A stretch of DNA of 64,000 nucleotides from Lichenibacterium dinghuense (GCF_021730615.1 NZ_JAJLMN010000001.1:3979501-4043500), one strand, 5' to 3'; shown: positions 20,247-30,708, numbered from the stretch's first letter. Notes: generated by a model from the letters alone, not told the origin. Translations and numbers: made by a program.

Positions 20247-22484
20247 ATGCCCGACCTCCTGCTCGAACTGTTCTCCGAAGAGATCCCCGCCCGCATGCAG
20301 GCCCAGGCCGCGGCCGACCTGAAGCGCCTCGTCACGGGCGCGCTGGTCGACGCGGGCCTGCTCTACGAGGGCGCGGAAGCCTTCGTGACGCCGCGGCGCC
20401 TGGCCCTGCAGGTCGGCGGCCTGCCGCCGCGCCAGCCCGACACGCACGAGGAGCGCAAGGGCCCGCGCGTCGGCGCGCCCGAGGCCGCGCTCGCGGGCTT
20501 CATCAAGAGCGCCGGCCTGTCGTCGATCGCCGAGGCCAAGACCGTCGAGGACAAGAAGGGCGCCTTCTACGTCGCCCACATCCACAAGGCGGGTCGGTCG
20601 ACCCCCGAGGTGGTCGCCGCGCTGATGCCGGGGATCATCCGCGGCTTCCCCTGGCCGAAGAGCATGCGCTGGGGCCGGGCCTCGTCCGAGCCCGACGCGC
20701 TGCGCTGGGTGCGGCCGCTGCAGTCGATCCTGTGCGTCTTCGGCGCGGAAACGGAGGACCCCGAGGTCGTGCGCTTCGACGTCGGCGGCATCGCGTCCGG
20801 CGACGAGACGCGCGGCCACCGCTTCATGGCGCCGGCCGCCATCAGGGTGCGGCGCTTCGACGACTACGTGCCGTCGCTGGAAGCCGCCAAGGTCGTGCTC
20901 GACGCCGGGCGGCGCGCCGAGATCATCCGCCACGACGCCCGCGACCTCGCCTTCGCGGCGGGGTTGGATGTCGTCGAGGACGAGGCGCTGCTGGCCGAGG
21001 TGGCGGGCCTCGTCGAATGGCCCGTGGTGATGATGGGCCGCTTCGACCCGGCCTTCCTCGCCATCCCGCCGGAGGTGATCCGCGCGACCATCCGGGCCAA
21101 CCAGAAGTGCTTCGTCACCCGGCAGCCGGGCGGCGCGCTGGCCGACAGCTTCGTCCTGGTGTCCAACATCGTGGCCTCGGACGGCGGCGCCGCCATCGTG
21201 GCCGGCAACGAGCGGGTGGTGCGGGCGCGCCTGTCCGACGCGCGGTTCTTCTGGGAGTCCGACCTCGCGGTCCGGCTCGAAGACCGGCTGCCCCGGCTCG
21301 ACAGCATCGTGTTCCACGAGAAGCTCGGCACGCAGGGTGAGCGCGTGGCCCGCATCGCCGCGCTGGCGCGCGACCTCGCCCCGCAGGTCGGGGCCGAGGG
21401 AACCGCGGTCGGGCGCGCCGCCCTCCTCGCCAAGGCCGACCTCGTGTCCGAGATGGTCGGCGAGTTCCCGGAACTCCAGGGCCTGATGGGCCGCTACTAC
21501 GCGGCGGCGCAGGGCGAGGCGCCGGCCGTCGCGGCGGCGGTCGAGGACCACTACCGCCCGCAGGGCCCGTCCGACCGCGTGCCGACCGAGCCCGTGTCGG
21601 TGGCCGTGGCGCTGGCCGACAAGCTCGACACGCTGGTCGGCTTCTGGGCCATCGACGAGAAGCCGACCGGCTCCAAGGACCCCTTCGCGCTGCGGCGGGC
21701 GGCGCTCGGCGTGATCCGCATCGTGATCGAGAACGGGCTGCGGCTCCGCCTCCGGCACGAGCTGACGCTGCACGGCCTCGTCTTCGCGACGCGCTCCTTC
21801 GCCGCCGAGGACCACCGCCTCACCGAAGCGCGGGAGCTCCTGTCGCGCTACATCCGGGACGACGCCCTCAACGCCACGATCGCCGTCGCGACCCACCTGT
21901 CCTCGTCGCTCGACCAGCGCTGGATCGAGGCGGCCGAAATCGCGCACCGTCGCGCCCACGACCTCATGACCTTCTTCGCCGACCGGCTGAAGGTCTACCT
22001 GCGGGACAAGGGCGCGCGGCACGACCTCATCGACGCGGTCTTCGCCCTGCCGGGCCAGGACGACCTCGTGCTGATCGTGCGCCGGGTCGAGGCGCTGGGC
22101 TCGTTCCTCGACACGGACGACGGCCGGAACCTCCTCGCCGGCTACCGGCGTGCGGCCAACATCCTCAAGGCCGAGGAGAAGCGCGACGGGGCCGGCGCCT
22201 TCGACGCCTTCCACGACGCCGCCCTGTTCGCGCTGCCTGAGGAGCGCGACCTCGCGGACGTCCTGTCCCGCGTCGAGGGCGAGGTGGCCGAGCGCGCCTC
22301 CGCCGAGGACTTCGAGGCCGCGATGCGCGCGCTCGCCTCGCTGCGCGCCCCGGTCGACCGCTTCTTCGACCGCGTCACCGTCAACGCCGACGACCCGGCG
22401 CTGCGCCTGAACCGGCTGCGCCTGCTGGCCGCCCTCCGGCGCACCATGCAGGGCGTCGCCGACTTCGGCCGCGTCGCCGGCTGA
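20247..22484 (+). CDS. glyS: Glycyl-tRNA synthetase beta subunit
   Basis: The 745-residue protein starts [18 protein letters not shown], the invariant GlyS N-terminus, and includes the HD-like region and the C-terminal anticodon-binding DALR-like domain ([17 protein letters not shown]...[13 protein letters not shown]). It binds tRNA and completes the alpha2-beta2 synthetase with GlyQ. The length is close to the family norm (about 690-750). It starts 27 bases after vapC; whether it is transcribed from the glyQ promoter through the insert or from its own promoter cannot be told. Confidence 0.95.
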   Translation: MPDLLLELFSEEIPARMQAQAAADLKRLVTGALVDAGLLYEGAEAFVTPRRLALQVGGLPPRQPDTHEERKGPRVGAPEAALAGFIKSAGLSSIAEAKTVEDKKGAFYVAHIHKAGRSTPEVVAALMPGIIRGFPWPKSMRWGRASSEPDALRWVRPLQSILCVFGAETEDPEVVRFDVGGIASGDETRGHRFMAPAAIRVRRFDDYVPSLEAAKVVLDAGRRAEIIRHDARDLAFAAGLDVVEDEALLAEVAGLVEWPVVMMGRFDPAFLAIPPEVIRATIRANQKCFVTRQPGGALADSFVLVSNIVASDGGAAIVAGNERVVRARLSDARFFWESDLAVRLEDRLPRLDSIVFHEKLGTQGERVARIAALARDLAPQVGAEGTAVGRAALLAKADLVSEMVGEFPELQGLMGRYYAAAQGEAPAVAAAVEDHYRPQGPSDRVPTEPVSVAVALADKLDTLVGFWAIDEKPTGSKDPFALRRAALGVIRIVIENGLRLRLRHELTLHGLVFATRSFAAEDHRLTEARELLSRYIRDDALNATIAVATHLSSSLDQRWIEAAEIAHRRAHDLMTFFADRLKVYLRDKGARHDLIDAVFALPGQDDLVLIVRRVEALGSFLDTDDGRNLLAGYRRAANILKAEEKRDGAGAFDAFHDAALFALPEERDLADVLSRVEGEVAERASAEDFEAAMRALASLRAPVDRFFDRVTVNADDPALRLNRLRLLAALRRTMQGVADFGRVAG

Positions 22485-22672
22485 CCGGCCCCGTCCCGCT
22501 GCCCCATACCCCGGACCGAGCGGTCGCCCGCGGCGATCGGCTCGGCGCCTGTGAGGCCGCGCGCCGATGGACCATGTGAGTTCAGGCTTGACCGACGTGC
22601 CCTGAAAAGAGTCACATTTGATCGGGCCGCGTTCCCCTCCAGGCCGCGACACCGGATCAGGGCTGACACGGC

Positions 22673-23050
22673 ATGACTCACCCCGACGCCGAGCCGGACA
22701 CGTTCGGAGACTACCTGGGACGGGTGATCGCGGACCGGCGCGGCTTCACCGCGGCCGCGCCGGCCGCCCTCGCGCCGATCGCCGCCGCCTGCGACCGCGT
22801 CCTGGCCCGCGTCGACGGTCCCGTGCTGCGGATCTCCTGCATCGTCGACCGGGACGCCCGGCCCGGCGCGTGCTTCGCCATGCCGCCCGCCGACGTGCTC
22901 GCCCTGGGGCTCGCGTGGGTCGAGGCCGAGAAGCGCGGCGGACGGAAGAAGCCGATCGTCGTCATCGCCGTGGCCGTGTGCAAGCACAAGGACAACACGC
23001 TCCGTCGCCTCGACCTCGCCGAAGCGGAGCCGTTCTGGTTCGCGGTTCGT
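22673..23050 (+). pseudogene. Hypothetical protein, 3' end cut off by tnpB element
   Basis: A natural-looking frame starts MTHPDAEPDTFGDYLGRVI and runs for about 126 residues with segments such as LRISCIVDRDARPGACFAMP and KPIVVIAVAVCKHKDNTLRR. After about FWFAVRR the same frame continues only as the antisense of a TnpB gene and loses protein character. I read this as a host gene cut by the insertion of the tnpB element. I do not recognise the family. A continuation beyond the left end of the element (after about 24.74 kb) could not be identified in any frame. The frame formally stays open to 23533. Confidence 0.5.
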
Positions 23051-24729
23051 CGAGGGCTTCCCTGCCTTAGCCGGGGCCAAACCGCTGCAATCGCCGTGGC
23101 ACGCTCCCTGGCTCGGCCCGATGGGCCCTCTCCCCGCGCGCCACTTCGGAGCGAGCCGCCCCTACCGGCGTCATCGGACCCGTCGCGGTCCGTGCGCCAC
23201 AGGCTCTCCGACGCGCGCGCGTCCTCGACCCATCCGGTCCACCTTTCGAGCCCTTTCGGCACCGGCCCGTCCATCACCGCTGCAAATCCGAGCTGGCGCA
23301 GGTTGTCGGCCGCGTTCCCATCCCGGTCCCGCACCGTTTCGCAGGACGTGCACGTCCAGGAGCGGTCCTTGAGCGTGAGTTCGGTGTTCACCGCGCCACA
23401 GGCGGCGCAGCGCCTGGTCGACGAGAAGAACCTCGGCGCAGGCAGCACCAGGCCGCCGAGCTTTTCAGTTTTGCAGCGCATCATGCCGAGCAGTCGTGCC
23501 AGCGCTGCCTCCGACAGGCTGCGGGCGAGGTGATGATTGCTCAGCAAGCCGTCGAGGTTCAGCGTTTCCACGACGACCACTTCGGCCGAGCGGACCACTG
23601 CGGTCGAAGCCTTGTGGAGGAAGTCGTCGCGGCGGTCCGCCTCGCGCCATATCAAGCGAGAGATGGATCGAGAGAGCCGCTCCTGTCGCCGGCTGTATCG
23701 CACCTCGGCGCGTTGGACGTCCCGCGCCGCGAGCGGGCCGGGGACGGTCCGGGCCGCGATGGCCGCGGCGAGCTTGGCCTTTCTTCTCGAGCGCACCAGC
23801 CGCTTCTGCCGCTGCGCGACGAGGCGCTTCACCGCCGCGGCTTTGCTCGGGCGCGTGCGGTTCGGAGCGGCGTGACGCGCGGGAGCTTCTTCGCCGGTCG
23901 CCATCACGAGGGCGTCGATGAGGCCGACATCCACCCCGGCGACCGAGCCTGGACGAGGGTGACGTGGTCGCACGCGAAGCGGGCGGGAGCGGACATCCAC
24001 CTTGCCCGCGTCGCCTGAAGCCTGCGCGGTCGATTCTGTCGAGGCGTCGGTGGTCGCAGACGTGGCCTTTCTGGCCTTGGCCCGAGCGATCGCCTCGGCC
24101 TTGTCGGATCGCTCGCCGTCGTTCCAATCCGTGTCGAAATGGAAGGACGCGTATCACCGTCCCCGTCGCAGCGACACGCGGCAGCCCAGGATGCCGCCGA
24201 TCCCCGGAACAGCCTCACGCAGCCGTACCTCGCCAAGGAGAGGCACCCGCATCGTCGCTCGCGGCCGCGCGTCGAAGCGGTAATGGTCGGCCACGGAGAA
24301 CTGGTCGTTCCACAGCGCGAAGGCCGATGTCGTGCGACGGCGCGACTTGAAGCGCGGCGCGCCGAATGAGCGTCGGGTCTCGCGCCCCTCGCGCTTGGCA
24401 TCGCGCCGCTCCTCGAAGAAGCGCTCGAAGGCGCCGCCGAGGTCGATGACCGCCTGAGCGCCCGCGCATTTAGTGAACGCGGAGGTCCAGGGTAGGTCGG
24501 TCTTGCGGCGTTCCGTCCAGCTGGCGCGCAGGCGGGCCGTGGTCGGCCACATCGCCTTCCGCTTCGCCTCGTCCGATTCGGCGCGTGCGGCGGCCGACAA
24601 GGCGCGATGCTCGGCGAGAGCCTGGTTCCAGGCGAGACGCGCCGTGCCGGCTGCTCGCCGCATGTGGCGCTCCTGGGCGACAGTCAGGTCCATGGCGATG
24701 CGTCGGCCGAGATTCATGGCGAAGCGCAC
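23051..24729 (-). pseudogene. tnpB: IS200/IS605-type TnpB (RNA-guided nuclease family), broken by one in-frame TGA
   Basis: The frame starts at a GTG (24729; an internal ATG follows at residue 5) with LTVAQERHMRRAAGTARLAW. It continues to a TGA at 24154-24156 and resumes in the same frame with YASFHFDTDWND. The family normally has W at this spot, so the stop looks like TGG to TGA. Downstream, RuvC-I (GVDVGLIDALV), RuvC-II (VVVETLNLDG), a zinc ribbon (CAACGAVN ... CTSCETV) and RuvC-III (DRDGNAADNL) are all intact. No TnpA partner is seen. The frame stays open to 22711, through a hairpin near 23050-23085 that I take as the right end. The right boundary is approximate. Confidence 0.8.
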
Positions 24730-24908
24730 CGATCAGACATGGTCATCATCCGTCTCCCGTGGGCGTGGTCGGCTTGTGAGGCGGTCAGGCGACCGGGGCA
24801 GCATCAGGCGGAGCTTCGTCGGACGGAGGGCAGGCTCGCGCTCCGGTGCGAGCCGTGCGGCGGTGAAGGCCCGCAGCCGATGCGGCCAAGCGCGCGATCC
24901 GCTGGCGA

Positions 24909-25463
24909 TCAACTCGACTGCATGTCGACCGCGATCTGAACGGCCGCGATGAGAGCTTCCGCGGCGACCGGCTCGTAGCCCTGCATGTCCATCCCGACGT
25001 CGACGCGGCAGGGGTCGAGGTGGGGCACCCTGGAGTTCCGGGGCGTGCCGTGCACGTGGCCGTGCGCCATGACGGTCGCGACCCGCCCGTCCCGGTTATG
25101 CGCCGATCCGGCCCACGCCAGCATCGGATAATGGCAGAGCGTCAGTCTCACACCCGCGACGCGCTGGCTCGCCAAATCGCGGACCGAGGCCCAGGCACAG
25201 CCGTTCACCACGTCGTCGCCGTCGTGGTTGCCGCGGACGAGGTGGATCGAGCCGTTCAGCCGACGGAAACGGCGCTCCGCCGTGCCCTTCGGACCGAGCG
25301 AGAAGTCGCCGAGATGCCACACGGTGTCGCGCGGGCGCACCAGCGCGTTCCACCGGTCGATCAGGGCGGCGTCCATCTCGTCGGCGTCGGCGAAAGGCCG
25401 GTCGCACATGGCGATGACGGCCGCATGCCCGAAATGCGTGTCGCTCGTCAGCCACAGCGTCAT
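24909..25463 (-). CDS. Calcineurin-like metallophosphoesterase
   Basis: The 184-residue protein carries the full dinuclear metal-site set in order: DTHFGH near the N-terminus, GDFSLGP, RGNHDGDD, CHYP and GHVHG near the C-terminus. Short proteins of this kind are often annotated as phage- or plasmid-linked phosphoesterases. The ATG overlaps the stop of the upstream AAA+ protease gene by one base (TGATG), so both are made together. The substrate is unknown; cyclic nucleotides, nucleic acid ends or phosphoproteins are possible. Confidence 0.88.
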   Translation of the reverse strand: MTLWLTSDTHFGHAAVIAMCDRPFADADEMDAALIDRWNALVRPRDTVWHLGDFSLGPKGTAERRFRRLNGSIHLVRGNHDGDDVVNGCAWASVRDLASQRVAGVRLTLCHYPMLAWAGSAHNRDGRVATVMAHGHVHGTPRNSRVPHLDPCRVDVGMDMQGYEPVAAEALIAAVQIAVDMQSS

Positions 25464-27439
25464 CAACGGTCTCCGCAGGCCGGCGCGAGCGCCGCGCCCT
25501 CGACAACGGCGCGGACTTCGTCGGCGTCGAGGTAGCGGCGCTCGACCAGCGCCTCGGCCAGGCGCTCGACGGCGACGCGCTGCGCCGCGACCAGCGCCGT
25601 CACGCGTCGGCGCGAGGCGCTCAGCATCTCGTCGACCGTCGCCGAAATCCAGGCGTCGTCGAGCATGTGGCCGACGTCCAGCGCGCGGAGGCCGCGCGCT
25701 CCCATCCCCCATCGGCCGAGCGCCGACATCGCCAGCGTCGTGGCGTCCGACAGATCCTGCTCGCATCCCGCGCTGTGCGATCCGAGAAGGACCTGCTCGG
25801 CCACCATGCCGGCGACGAGGATGTCGAGCCGCCCCTCGACCGTCGCCAGCGTGGCCACGGTCGAACGCGTCGAGCGCGCATATCGCCGGTCGAGGTCGAC
25901 CTCTTCCAAGCGCGCGATCCCGCTTCGGAGCATGGTCAGCGCATGCCCGGCTTCGTGGATGGCGATGACGCGATCTTCGGCGGGATCGAGGCCGGCCGCC
26001 CGCCGCCGCGACAGCAGCACCGCCCGGACGTCGTCGGCGCAGACCGCGCGTCCGAAGGTGCGACGCGCCGTCCGCCGCGCTTCCCTGACCAGGAGCCCGA
26101 TATCGGCGGGGCTCATCCCGCGGCACGCCCGCGCGGCCGCGTCGAGATTGTCGAGGACGGCCGCGGGGCCGAGGTGCAGCCGCAACACGCCGGCGAGCGC
26201 GTCGAGGTCCGGTGCCGGCAACACGACGTGTCGGTCGAGACGGCCCGCACGGCACAGCGCCGGGTCGACGCGCTCGGGATGGTTCGTGGCCGCCACGACC
26301 ACGATGCCGTCGCGCGGCAGGGCGCCGTCGAGGAACGCGAGCCAGCCGTTGATGACGCCGGTGAACCAGGACTCGTTGAGGCCGTTGTCGCCGCGCCGAC
26401 CCATCGTGTCGACCTCGTCGATGAACAGGATGAACGGGCCCGACCTCGCCTTCGCGCGCCACTGGTCGAAGAGCTTGGTCATGCCGCGGCTCATCGTGTC
26501 GCCGGCCGACCCGCCGGCGGCGGACCAGTCCGTGTAGGTCGTGGGCACGAGTTCGGCCTCGCATTCGAGCGCCAAAGCCTTCGCGAATGTCGTCTTGCCG
26601 CAGCCGGGCGGGCCGGACAGCAGGATGCCACGGTCGACGTCGCTCCAGGAAAGGCTGCCGGCGCGGTAGTCGCGGAGATCGGCGGCGAGGCTCGCCCCCC
26701 AGTGCCCCGCATCGCCGAACCCCGTCATCTCGGACAGGCGGCGCACGACGCCGTCGGCTGCAGTCGGCTTGGCTCCGGGCATGGCTCCGCGGCGGCGATC
26801 CTTCGCCTTCGACGGGCCTTCCGCGCGATCCCGGGCCAGCTTGCGGATGCGGCTGCCGGCGTCGATGTGATCGCCGCCGGGCTGCACGACGAGGATGAGG
26901 TCCTCCCAGCCGAGCAGGGCGGCATCCTCGTCCTTGACGCTGATCTTGTTGCCCGTCGCGGCCTCGACCACGGAAGCGATGACGTCGCCGCGCGGCACCA
27001 TGGGGATGGTGATCGTGCGGTCGGCCAGCGTCACGGCTTCGCGGGGCGTCATGTTGCGACCGTCCGCCGTCACGGCGACGATGGGCGCGCCGCGGCGCAG
27101 CGCGGCAGCGTACCATTCGGGCAGGACCACGCCGTCTTCCCCCACGACCAGGATGCCGGGCCCCGGCTTCGTGTGGCGGCCGCCGACGCAATCCTGGATC
27201 GCGGTTCGGACGGCCTCGGCCACGGGATTGATGAGGGCATCCTGCCCGGTGATCACGCAGGTCGTGCCCCGGCGCAGCGTCTGCGGGTCGATCCCGGCGC
27301 GATCGAGGAAGACGGCGCCGAGCCAAGTGGTCGGCGGCACCGGCTCGGGAGGCGGGATATCCTCATCGGCGGCGACTTGCATGGCGATCCGCTGTGCGGC
27401 GCGGATGGCGGCGACGAAGCTGTGCGGCAAGCTGGACAA
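25463..27439 (-). CDS. Soluble FtsH-like AAA+ ATPase/zinc metalloprotease
   Basis: The 658-residue protein lacks membrane helices. An N-terminal part of about 230 residues is unfamiliar. Next comes the AAA+ module with Walker A GPPGCGKTTFAK, Walker B FILFIDEVD and an SRH-like ATNHPERVDPALCRAGRLDR. The C-terminal peptidase has HEAGHA and a distal acidic ligand in CEQDLSDATTLA, the order seen in FtsH. The TTG at 27439 gives the longest form and has GGGGA upstream; ATG at 27382 is an alternative. It is coupled to the phosphoesterase gene downstream. The target is unknown, so this is protease-type by motif only. Confidence 0.85.
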   Translation of the reverse strand: MSSLPHSFVAAIRAAQRIAMQVAADEDIPPPEPVPPTTWLGAVFLDRAGIDPQTLRRGTTCVITGQDALINPVAEAVRTAIQDCVGGRHTKPGPGILVVGEDGVVLPEWYAAALRRGAPIVAVTADGRNMTPREAVTLADRTITIPMVPRGDVIASVVEAATGNKISVKDEDAALLGWEDLILVVQPGGDHIDAGSRIRKLARDRAEGPSKAKDRRRGAMPGAKPTAADGVVRRLSEMTGFGDAGHWGASLAADLRDYRAGSLSWSDVDRGILLSGPPGCGKTTFAKALALECEAELVPTTYTDWSAAGGSAGDTMSRGMTKLFDQWRAKARSGPFILFIDEVDTMGRRGDNGLNESWFTGVINGWLAFLDGALPRDGIVVVAATNHPERVDPALCRAGRLDRHVVLPAPDLDALAGVLRLHLGPAAVLDNLDAAARACRGMSPADIGLLVREARRTARRTFGRAVCADDVRAVLLSRRRAAGLDPAEDRVIAIHEAGHALTMLRSGIARLEEVDLDRRYARSTRSTVATLATVEGRLDILVAGMVAEQVLLGSHSAGCEQDLSDATTLAMSALGRWGMGARGLRALDVGHMLDDAWISATVDEMLSASRRRVTALVAAQRVAVERLAEALVERRYLDADEVRAVVEGAALAPACGDR

Positions 27440-27639
27440 AAGCGGTTCCCCTGACGACCGCTCCGGTGTGCCCGAAAAACGTTGAGTCGCCGTGAGCTGG
27501 TGCGATCAAATCGGGTAAACGAGAGTCAACCATCCGTTACGCGAGGCAATAGTTCGATATCGAGAATCGCCAGCTCACAATCGGTAACAGGTGCGTGTCA
27601 TGGCTGTCGGCCGGATCAGCTCGGGGCCGGGAGGGCATC

Positions 27640-28479
27640 ATGCGGACTAGACTTTGGGTCTTCAGTGACCTGCATCTCGAAACGGAAGGCGCTGTCGACA
27701 TCATGCGCGGCGCGCCTGCGTCTTTCGACGCGATCGTCGTGGCCGGCGATGTCGATACGCCGAGCTGCCGCGCCCTGTCCTGGCTCGCCGAGCGCTTCCA
27801 GGGTTGCCGGGTGATCTACGTCCCCGGCAACCACGACCGATGGTCCGCGAGGCTCGAGCACGTCACCCATGATGAACACGATGAAAACGGGCGCGAGGTC
27901 GCAGCGCGACACAACATCGACTGGCTCGACCGCGGCAGCATCGAGGTCGGCGGCGTGACGGTTCACGGCTGCACGCTGTGGACCGATCTGCGACTGGGCT
28001 ACGGCGACCTCGGTCATGCTACCGGCATGGCGCGGCGGGGCATGAACGATTATCGCCGTATCCGCAGGCGTCCAAGCGGCCGACATCATTACGTGCGGCC
28101 GGCGGACACCCGCGAGTGGCATCGACGCGACCTCGCCTGGCTCGACGATGCGCTGGCGACGCCCGACGGTCTGCCGCGCCTGCGCCCGGCCGTGGTGGTC
28201 ACCCATCACGCGCCGAGCCCGCTGTGTCTGGCAGACCCCTGGGACTCGCTGAGGCATTGCTACGCCAGCGATCTCCGGCCGTTCATCGAGCGGCACAGGC
28301 CCGACCTGTGGATCCACGGCCACGTCCACCACCATGTCGATCACCGCGAGGGCTCGACCCGCATCGTCGCCAACGGGCGAGGTCGCGGCTCCGAGGCGGC
28401 CGATTGGAATCCGAGCAAGGTGGTCGAGGTCGGCGATATCGCGGTCGACGTCATCGAGGAGACTCTTCGTCGCGAGTGA
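27640..28479 (+). CDS. Second metallophosphoesterase
   Basis: The 279-residue protein has the calcineurin-like set FSDLHLE, VAGDVD, PGNHDRW, VVTHHAPSP and HGHVHHH. GGGAGG five bases before the ATG supports the start. It reads away from the AAA+ protease gene, with about 200 bases between starts, so both can share a regulatory region. It is not a close copy of the 184-residue phosphoesterase: its middle part (about 100-190) carries an Arg-rich insert (DYRRIRRRPSGRHHY). The substrate is unknown. Confidence 0.87.
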   Translation: MRTRLWVFSDLHLETEGAVDIMRGAPASFDAIVVAGDVDTPSCRALSWLAERFQGCRVIYVPGNHDRWSARLEHVTHDEHDENGREVAARHNIDWLDRGSIEVGGVTVHGCTLWTDLRLGYGDLGHATGMARRGMNDYRRIRRRPSGRHHYVRPADTREWHRRDLAWLDDALATPDGLPRLRPAVVVTHHAPSPLCLADPWDSLRHCYASDLRPFIERHRPDLWIHGHVHHHVDHREGSTRIVANGRGRGSEAADWNPSKVVEVGDIAVDVIEETLRRE

Positions 28480-29253
28480 ACGGGCGCTGATGGAGAGATC
28501 ACCCGCGACGAGCGGGAAGAATATCAGGGGCCAACGCTTCGCGTTGATCTCCCGTGCAAGCAGGGCAGAAAGCCGCAGCGAGGGTCGCTGCGGCGCGCGC
28601 AACCGACTTTCGTAGTCTATGCAGGACTTCGGTGATGTGCGCGGGCTGATGGTCAATATCCGTCGGCGCCTCGGCTCGCTTGCACGGCACTCGATGAGCT
28701 TCTGCTCCGGGCTGGTCCGACCATCCCGGGGCTGAGGCGAGCCGCTTACCGACCGATACGTATCGACCCGCCTCGACAGGGTGGCTCCCTTGAGATGGTG
28801 GAACCGTAGATCGAGGTTGGCAACCTGCCCGCTCTTGACAGCGAGGAGGAGCAGTGCACACCCACGGGGCAGATTTTAGGCCGATCCTAGGTTGAACCGA
28901 GCCGCGCTGATTGATGGCGTAGACATGGTAATCGACGACGCGGCGCCATCCGAGTCATTGTAACTTCCGCGTTACTCAGCCTGACAGATGCCGGACCGCG
29001 AGAGGGAGTTATGGGGGATGACCGCGACTTCGAGCCGTGGCTCACCATCGTTGATCATGATCGAGCGTAGGCTATTTGTCACAAATGTCGTCCACAACCA
29101 AGCGTAACAAGCAGCATCACGGACGGAGCAGTGAAACGTTTTCCGCCAGATCAGCTCGAGGTGTAATTTTTGGGCCACCAAGCGAAGTTGGTGCGTGAAC
29201 TGATGTCGGCCTAACAGGTGGTGAGGCTTCGGCATCGCTCGCTGACGATGTTC
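28480..29253. other. Gene-poor stretch at island edge
   Basis: I see no recognisable gene here. A minus-strand frame at 28972-29235 (87 codons) has mixed composition (LVAQKLHLELIWRKTFHC) but no family resemblance and no good ribosome site. The base composition falls to the right, marking entry into transposon debris. No tRNA gene or attachment repeat was found. Confidence 0.5.
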
Positions 29254-29800
29254 TCAAGCGCGTCGAGGCTGATGGATGCTTTGCACGGCGCGCAGGTAGA
29301 TCACGAAGGCGCGGATGTTGAGTCCAAAGGGCGAGTCCGGCTCCAGCCCCGCCGATGCCACGGCCTTGAACCGGCTGGCGCAGCACGGGCATACTCCGCC
29401 GTGCAATGACACGCGCGTCACGTCCGGCACGATGGCCGAGATCTCGACCCGGTCGCACGCCGCGCACAGGCTCTGCTCGGCGCCCGACGCGTCGGCCCCG
29501 CACGCCCGGCACGAGGACGCCCGTACGTCGTGGAGACGGGTCGGCTCGGGATGGAGCAGGCGATGGGCGCCCGAACGCGGCTTGCCCTTGGGTTTCGGCA
29601 CGGACGGGAGCGACGGCTTTTGTCCCCTGGACGGCGGCAGGCTGGAGTTGTTTGGCGTTTTGGGCGGCAGGCCGAGCCGGGCCTTCAACTCGGCCAACCC
29701 TCGCCGCAAGCCGCGCGTTCTCGGCCACCAGCACCTCGACCCGCTCCAAAAGAGCGGCGATCACGGCGTCCTTGTCGGACAGGTCGTCGGGCGTCTTCAC
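29254..29800 (-). pseudogene. IS66-family transposase (TnpC), N-terminal remnant with frameshift
   Basis: The frame starting at GTG 29800 reads a coiled leader (LLERVEVLVAENARLAARV); one extra G in a GGG run then moves the homologous reading to another frame, RGLAELKARLGLPPKTPNNS, followed by the IS66 linker and a CxxC zinc motif (SCRACGADASGAEQ). The homology ends at AFVIYLRAVQSI, about one third into a normal TnpC of around 500 residues. No TnpA/TnpB partner genes or terminal repeats are visible. It is inactive. Confidence 0.8.
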
Positions 29801-29905
29801 CTGACCTTTGAGTCGCAACCGCGAGCCGAAATCGACCGGAAATCGTGTGGCGGAGCACTGCCGCCGACCCGTCAGCCTCGGCCACGGGAGTGAGCAGTGA
29901 CCAGC

Positions 29906-29924
29906 CAAGCCTGTGACAGGCTTG
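29906..29924. repeat. Perfect 9-bp palindrome with 1-base centre
   Basis: The sequence CAAGCCTGT-G-ACAGGCTTG is a perfect inverted repeat upstream of the IS66 remnant start. It has no T-run, so a terminator is unlikely; an operator or an end of a lost element is possible. Its role is not known. Confidence 0.5.
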
Positions 29925-30399
29925 TTCGCATATTTGCGATCCCATCGCCGAGAAAACGTGCTCGAACGCTCATCGCCGCCCAAAATCGCCTTTTGGCCAA
30001 CCCATCATCTCGAAGAAATCGTCCTACTTCGTCCTGAATCGTCGCCTTCTGGTGATAACCGACTCGTCGAGTCGATCGTTCATTGAAACGCGCTCGTCCG
30101 CAGGTTCAGTGGGCTGACGCCTTCGAACAAACCTGTGTGGCCGGGCGTGCGCACGGATCTCTTGAGCCGGCCGGCGCGCGACATTCCGCTGCTGCCGTGC
30201 CCCTACGGCAGCACAAGCGTCGACGTGCTGGACCTGCTACGAGGCCTGCCCCCGCAACCCTCGTCGGATCTACGACACTTCACCGTCGCCGTCGTATCTG
30301 GCCACGCCAGCCTTGCCCGTCGAGGCGGAGGACCGCCCAGAACGCCACGATCAGGGGCGACTACTGGATGCGAAGACCGTGAAATTGAGGCAACATTGA
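29925..30399. other. No confident gene; one 116-codon frame
   Basis: A plus-strand frame at 30135-30485 begins MWPGVRTDLLSRPARDIPLL and is GC-rich with no recognised family. It overlaps the start of the next, better supported frame. I treat it as unproven. Confidence 0.3.
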
Positions 30400-30708
30400 G
30401 ACAGATCCCAAACGAGTGCATTCCGGTTCGTTCAACACCTTCGTGGGATTGGAAAGACATTCAAGCGGGCTTTTGGCAAAGATGAATCGTACGGTCGTGG
30501 AGGCCACCGTCAGCAAAGCAAGCAGAAAAGGGAGGCACTCTTTGCTCGCTGTAAGCTTTCCTTGTCTGAGGTAGAAGCCTATGTCTCTCCGAAGAAGGCG
30601 AGGTGGGCAGCCTCTAATTCATCTCAGCTTCGAAGACATCTCCTCATACCTGACGCTGAAGCGGCAAAGCGAGAAACCATTGGCGAGCCGATCAAAAATG
30701 AGAGATGA
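30400..30708 (+). pseudogene. Hypothetical protein of the ParA-type operon, 5' end missing
   Basis: The frame open from 30400 reads FRFVQHLRGIGKTFKRAFGK, then LFARCKLSLSEVEAYVSPKK, and ends at TGA 30706-30708. That stop overlaps the ATG of the next gene (30698) by eleven bases, the same close packing as the genes downstream. There is no ATG, and an upstream stop lies at 30397, so either the start is a rare codon or the 5' end was lost when upstream elements inserted. The composition is lower in GC than the chromosome on either side. I do not recognise the family. Confidence 0.45.

Noticed and set aside
25667-27454. Plus-strand 595-codon frame opposite the AAA+ protease
   Set aside because: Antisense shadow with no domain; the protease carries complete Walker and zinc motifs.
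28499-28861. Minus-strand 120-codon frame
   Set aside because: No motif, odd Pro/Ala/Arg composition, no ribosome site and no neighbour to support it.
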